Of a DNA stretch of 64,000 nucleotides, positions 60,836 through 64,000 are shown in pieces. Below the pieces are notes generated by a model, which was not told the origin of the DNA, ran no database searches, and was given only the letters and a program-made list of their open reading frames with translations. A program made the translations under genes and the position numbers. The DNA lies in NCBI GenBank assembly GCA_021776925.1, contig JAJFFB010000010.1, forward strand, positions 1 to 64,000, given 5' to 3'. The DNA comes from Planctomycetota bacterium (lineage in GTDB: Bacteria; Planctomycetota; UBA1135). How positions within the stretch are numbered: the stretch's first letter is position 1; every line of letters starts with the position of its first letter.

Positions 60836-61824
60836 GCGGGGGAGGAAGCGGGGGGTGCCGCCTGCGCCAGGAAGTCGGCGAGAGCGGAGAGATCAGGAGC
60901 GGGTTCGGCGTAGAAGGTCAGGACCTCTCCGCTCGCCGGATGCTCGAAGCGCAGGGCATGGGCGTGCAACAAGGTGCGCTCGACCGGGGGATGGCCTGCG
61001 GGGAGCATTCCCAGACCATAATTGCGCGCGCGGTAATGCGGGTCGCCGACGACCGGGTGGTCGATCGAACGCAGGTGCGCGCGGATCTGGTGTTTGCGCC
61101 CGGTGCGCGGACGCACGCGCAGGTAGGCGAAGCCGCGATAACGGTGCAGGACCTGCCAGAAGGTCGCTGCGTCGCGGCTGCCGGACTCAAACGAACGCGT
61201 GATGCGCACCCGTTGCGGCCGGCGTGGATCGGCCATCAGGCGCTTCTCGATCCAGTCGGACTCAAAGCGCGGTTCGCCATAAACCATGGTGTGGTACTCC
61301 TTGGCGACGCTGCGGTCGGCGAATTGGGCCATCAACTCTTCGAAGGCGGGCACCGTCAGTCCCGCCACGCACACCCCGCTGGTGTCGCGGTCAAGGCGGT
61401 GCACCACCCCCGGGCGCTCGGCCCCTTGGCCGATCGGCAGCCCCGGACCGAAGCGCTCCGCCAGCCACGAAGCCACCGTGGGCTGGGTATCCCCCGGCGA
61501 GGTGCCGTGCATGACCAGGCCGGCGGGTTTGTCCAGCACCGCCAGGTGCTCATCCTGGTAGAGCACGGTCGGTTCCAATGGCGAGCCCGGTTCCGGCACC
61601 AGCATCTGGGGGGGCTGGAGCTCGAGATCCTGGCCGGCTTCGACCAGCGCGCCGGGCTGCACCACCACCCGTCCGTCGACCGACAGGCGGCCATCACGGA
61701 TCCATGTTCCCAGGCGGGAACGAGATATACCCGTTGGCAGGATTTCCAGCGCGACCAGGTCAAGTCGCTGGCCGGAATGTGCTGCGGGAACGGTGGCGCG
61801 CTGCGTAGCAGGATTGTGTGGCAT
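60832..61824 (-). CDS. rluD: RluD-family 23S rRNA pseudouridine synthase
   Basis: S4 domain, GVVHRLDRDTSGVCVAGLT, RPRTGRKHQIRAHL; MPHNPATQ start. Confidence 0.92.
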   Translation of the reverse strand: MPHNPATQRATVPAAHSGQRLDLVALEILPTGISRSRLGTWIRDGRLSVDGRVVVQPGALVEAGQDLELQPPQMLVPEPGSPLEPTVLYQDEHLAVLDKPAGLVMHGTSPGDTQPTVASWLAERFGPGLPIGQGAERPGVVHRLDRDTSGVCVAGLTVPAFEELMAQFADRSVAKEYHTMVYGEPRFESDWIEKRLMADPRRPQRVRITRSFESGSRDAATFWQVLHRYRGFAYLRVRPRTGRKHQIRAHLRSIDHPVVGDPHYRARNYGLGMLPAGHPPVERTLLHAHALRFEHPASGEVLTFYAEPAPDLSALADFLAQAAPPASSPA

Positions 61825-61965
61825 CTTGAAGAAACCAGAGGGCGGCAACAGTCTAGTGAAACCGGCGATTCGAATGCCCGCATGGGCCGCCCAATTGGCT
61901 GGCTGCAGCGCCTTCGGCTAAGCTGTCCGGCCCTTTTGTCCCCGACGACCTCCGTTGAATCCCGC

Positions 61966-63726
61966 ATGCTGACGACCGCCCTCCTGTTGATGGCCCCAAT
62001 GCAGGCCGCCAGCCAAGACGCAATGCCTGGCCTGGTTCCGGTTCATGCCGGCAAAACCCGCCTGGGTGCCCGCGAAGAGCACACCCGTGCCCTGATCGCC
62101 TCCAAGCCCAACGATGCCCAGGGCCTCGGCTCCTGGGTCGGCAACGCCACTCCGGTGGTCCCGGCCTTCTATATCTCGCCGACCGAGGTCACCAACGAGA
62201 TGTACCTGCGCTTCGTCGAAGACACCGGGGCCATGCCACCGGCGTCCTGGGCCCAGATCGACCGTGAACTGCGCCTGGAAATCATCCGCGCACTGCAGGC
62301 CGAAACCGCCGGCGCCAAGTTTGACGACCACCAGCGCGGAATCTGGTGGGAAGAAAATTGGGGCCTGGGCAAGGTCGAATGGTCGGTGCCTCCGGACCAG
62401 AAACTGATGCCGGTCGGTTACATCAGCTATCTCGACGCGGTCGAGTACTGCGTCTGGGCCGGGCTGCGTCTGCCCACCGAAATCGAATGGGTGCGCTCCG
62501 CCCGCAGCGACCAGATGGATTTCGAATTCCCCTTCGGTGAGGAATTCGACGAGACCAAGGTAGCCTTCGAAGCCACCAAGCCACGCGGACTCGGCTACAA
62601 GGCACTTCCGGTGGCCGCACTCGACAACGCCTCACCCTTTGGCTGTGTCGACATGGTCGGCAACATGTGGGAGTGGACCGACAGCGGATTCAGCCGCCTG
62701 TCCGGTTTCGCTTCCTTCGAAGTCGAGACCAAAGTCGGCCGTCTGCCGATCTCGCCCACTTTCGACGCCAGCCTGAAGGTCATCAAGGGCGGCTCCTACA
62801 CCAATCCCGATTTCGTCTGCTCGATCGATTCGCGCACCGGGATCCAGAAGGACTTCCGCGCGTCGATCCTCGGATTCCGCGTTGCCAGCAGCACGCAGCC
62901 GGTGTGGAACGCAGCCCACTACGCTATCCACAAGGTCAGCGGCAACGTCCTCAAGGGCATGCCCGAACGCCGCCTCGACGTCGACCGCGTGATCGGTTTT
63001 GAAAAGCGCGAGGTGGTTCCAGATTCCGAACTGACGGGCAGCCGTGCGGCCCCCGCAGATCCGCTGCCGGCCTCGAAGATCCCCGCAGACTACCGTGTCT
63101 TCAAACGCTACCAGTGCGTCGGCATCATCCCCATCCGCGAACTCGAGATCCGCAAGGGCCGCCTGGCCAAAGAGGTCGAAGAAGAGGGCCTGTTCCCGGT
63201 CGGCGTGCTGCACACCACCGTCGCCATGGAAAAGGCCAACTTGTTGCCCGGCACCTACGCGCTGATGTACATCCCGCCGCTCGAGGCCGAAACCATTCTC
63301 GACCTGGGCGCCAACGTACCGCCGAACAAGATGCCCAAGAAGTACGAGCCCAAAGAACCCAAGGGCGATGAAGTGCCGATCAAGGACTTGTGGGGCGTTT
63401 CCATCGAAGGCCTCACCCTCGAACCCGACAGCGAATACCTGCTGGCGGTGACCCAGGAAACCCCGAGCAGCGACCCGGTCGGCGTCGGCTTGTTCGACCT
63501 GGTGCGTTCACCCAAGTTCGGCCGCGCCAAGAGCGCCAAACACGAGGTCACCCTCAACCTCAACAAGGACCGCCTCGGCCTGATCTTCTCGATCCCGGTC
63601 CCCGAAACCCGCGACGCCTGGACCTTCCACGTCGCTCTGCACCCGCGCGACAAAGATGGTGGTTTGGTGCGCAAGAGCGCCTGGGATGGGGATTACTTCC
63701 GAGTGGTTGAGATTGTCGAGGATTGA
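61966..63726 (+). CDS. Exported formylglycine-generating-enzyme/SUMF1-like protein with long C-terminal extension
   Basis: ISPTEVTNEMYLRFVEDTG...YCVWAGLRLPTEIEWVRSAR...FGCVDMVGNMWEWTDSG; start at MLTTALLL rather than the 928-aa ORF. Confidence 0.85.
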   Translation: MLTTALLLMAPMQAASQDAMPGLVPVHAGKTRLGAREEHTRALIASKPNDAQGLGSWVGNATPVVPAFYISPTEVTNEMYLRFVEDTGAMPPASWAQIDRELRLEIIRALQAETAGAKFDDHQRGIWWEENWGLGKVEWSVPPDQKLMPVGYISYLDAVEYCVWAGLRLPTEIEWVRSARSDQMDFEFPFGEEFDETKVAFEATKPRGLGYKALPVAALDNASPFGCVDMVGNMWEWTDSGFSRLSGFASFEVETKVGRLPISPTFDASLKVIKGGSYTNPDFVCSIDSRTGIQKDFRASILGFRVASSTQPVWNAAHYAIHKVSGNVLKGMPERRLDVDRVIGFEKREVVPDSELTGSRAAPADPLPASKIPADYRVFKRYQCVGIIPIRELEIRKGRLAKEVEEEGLFPVGVLHTTVAMEKANLLPGTYALMYIPPLEAETILDLGANVPPNKMPKKYEPKEPKGDEVPIKDLWGVSIEGLTLEPDSEYLLAVTQETPSSDPVGVGLFDLVRSPKFGRAKSAKHEVTLNLNKDRLGLIFSIPVPETRDAWTFHVALHPRDKDGGLVRKSAWDGDYFRVVEIVED

Positions 63727-63758
63727 GTCGAATCGTTGAGTCGGATTGGGTTGTTCCT

Positions 63759-63840
63759 GGGCTTGCGGGGGGTGCTCTTGGCCGCTTAGACGGCGGCCTG
63801 CGGCCGCCGATGCGCGTCCAAAAGCACCCCCCGCAAGCCC
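63759..63840. repeat. Nested inverted repeat (23-bp outer arms with one mismatch, 8-bp inner stem)
   Basis: gggcttgcggggggtgctcttgg ... ccaaaagcaccccccgcaagccc enclosing cggcggcc-tgc-ggccgccg. Confidence 0.9.
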
Positions 63841-63864
63841 GAGCCACACCCACCTATTTTTGGG

Positions 63865-63980
63865 GGCGTTCCGTTATTGAGGACTTGAGTGTGGGAGAGG
63901 AGATGGCGTTCCGTCTTTGAGGGCTTGAGTGGGAGGGGAGATGGCGTTCCGCCTTGGAGGGCGGAATTGAATATGGAGGA
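63865..63980. repeat. Degenerate tandem repeat, three units of about 38-40 bp
   Basis: ggcgttccgtyttgaggrcttgagtg..ggagaggagat units beginning at 63865, 63905 and 63943. Confidence 0.8.
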
Positions 63981-64000
63981 ATAACATTTTTCCTGCCGGC

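Noticed and set aside
60940-61965. N-terminal 342-residue extension of the SUMF1-like ORF in the track
   Set aside because: Antisense to rluD; true start with signal peptide is MLTTALLL at 61966

Overview
This is a high-GC bacterial chromosome window. Gene content (secreted kelch protein, PmoA/DUF6807 and Gfo/Idh proteins, exported enolase-superfamily protein) suggests Planctomycetota or a relative, but that is inference. About 1-27.5 kb, on the minus strand, is one contiguous translation/transcription supercluster. In transcription order it is tRNA-Thr(TGT)-Tyr(GTA)-Gly(TCC)-Thr(GGT)-tuf-rpmG-secE-nusG-rplKAJL-rpoBC-rpsL-rpsG-[TDD/Tsr3-like ORF]-fusA-like-rpsJ-S10/spc genes-secY (truncated at the left edge). 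About 27.5-64 kb holds housekeeping and accessory genes: aroC, a receiver-only response regulator, mutS2, transsulfuration enzymes, an AbiE-type toxin-antitoxin pair, a three-gene exported enolase/Gfo-Idh/PmoA operon, a HEAT-repeat protein, HU/IHF, dtd, an Mla/MCE lipid-transport cassette preceded by an aromatic-repeat lipoprotein, typA, an M50 protease, a parvulin, a propionyl-CoA carboxylase/epimerase operon, a kelch protein, a FadL-like porin, rluD and a FGE/SUMF1-like protein. Strongest leads: (1) a Tsr3/DTW-superfamily ORF inside the str operon, (2) a repeated W-P-F/Y lipoprotein coupled to an MCE transporter, (3) an exported enolase-PmoA fusion operon with 4-bp gene overlaps, (4) an EF-G in the str locus with a diverged domain IV, (5) recurrent -10 boxes 6-10 nt from ATG that suggest leaderless mRNAs, (6) an Arg at the streptomycin-resistance position of S12. 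All calls come from reading the sequence and supplied translations; no database search was run.
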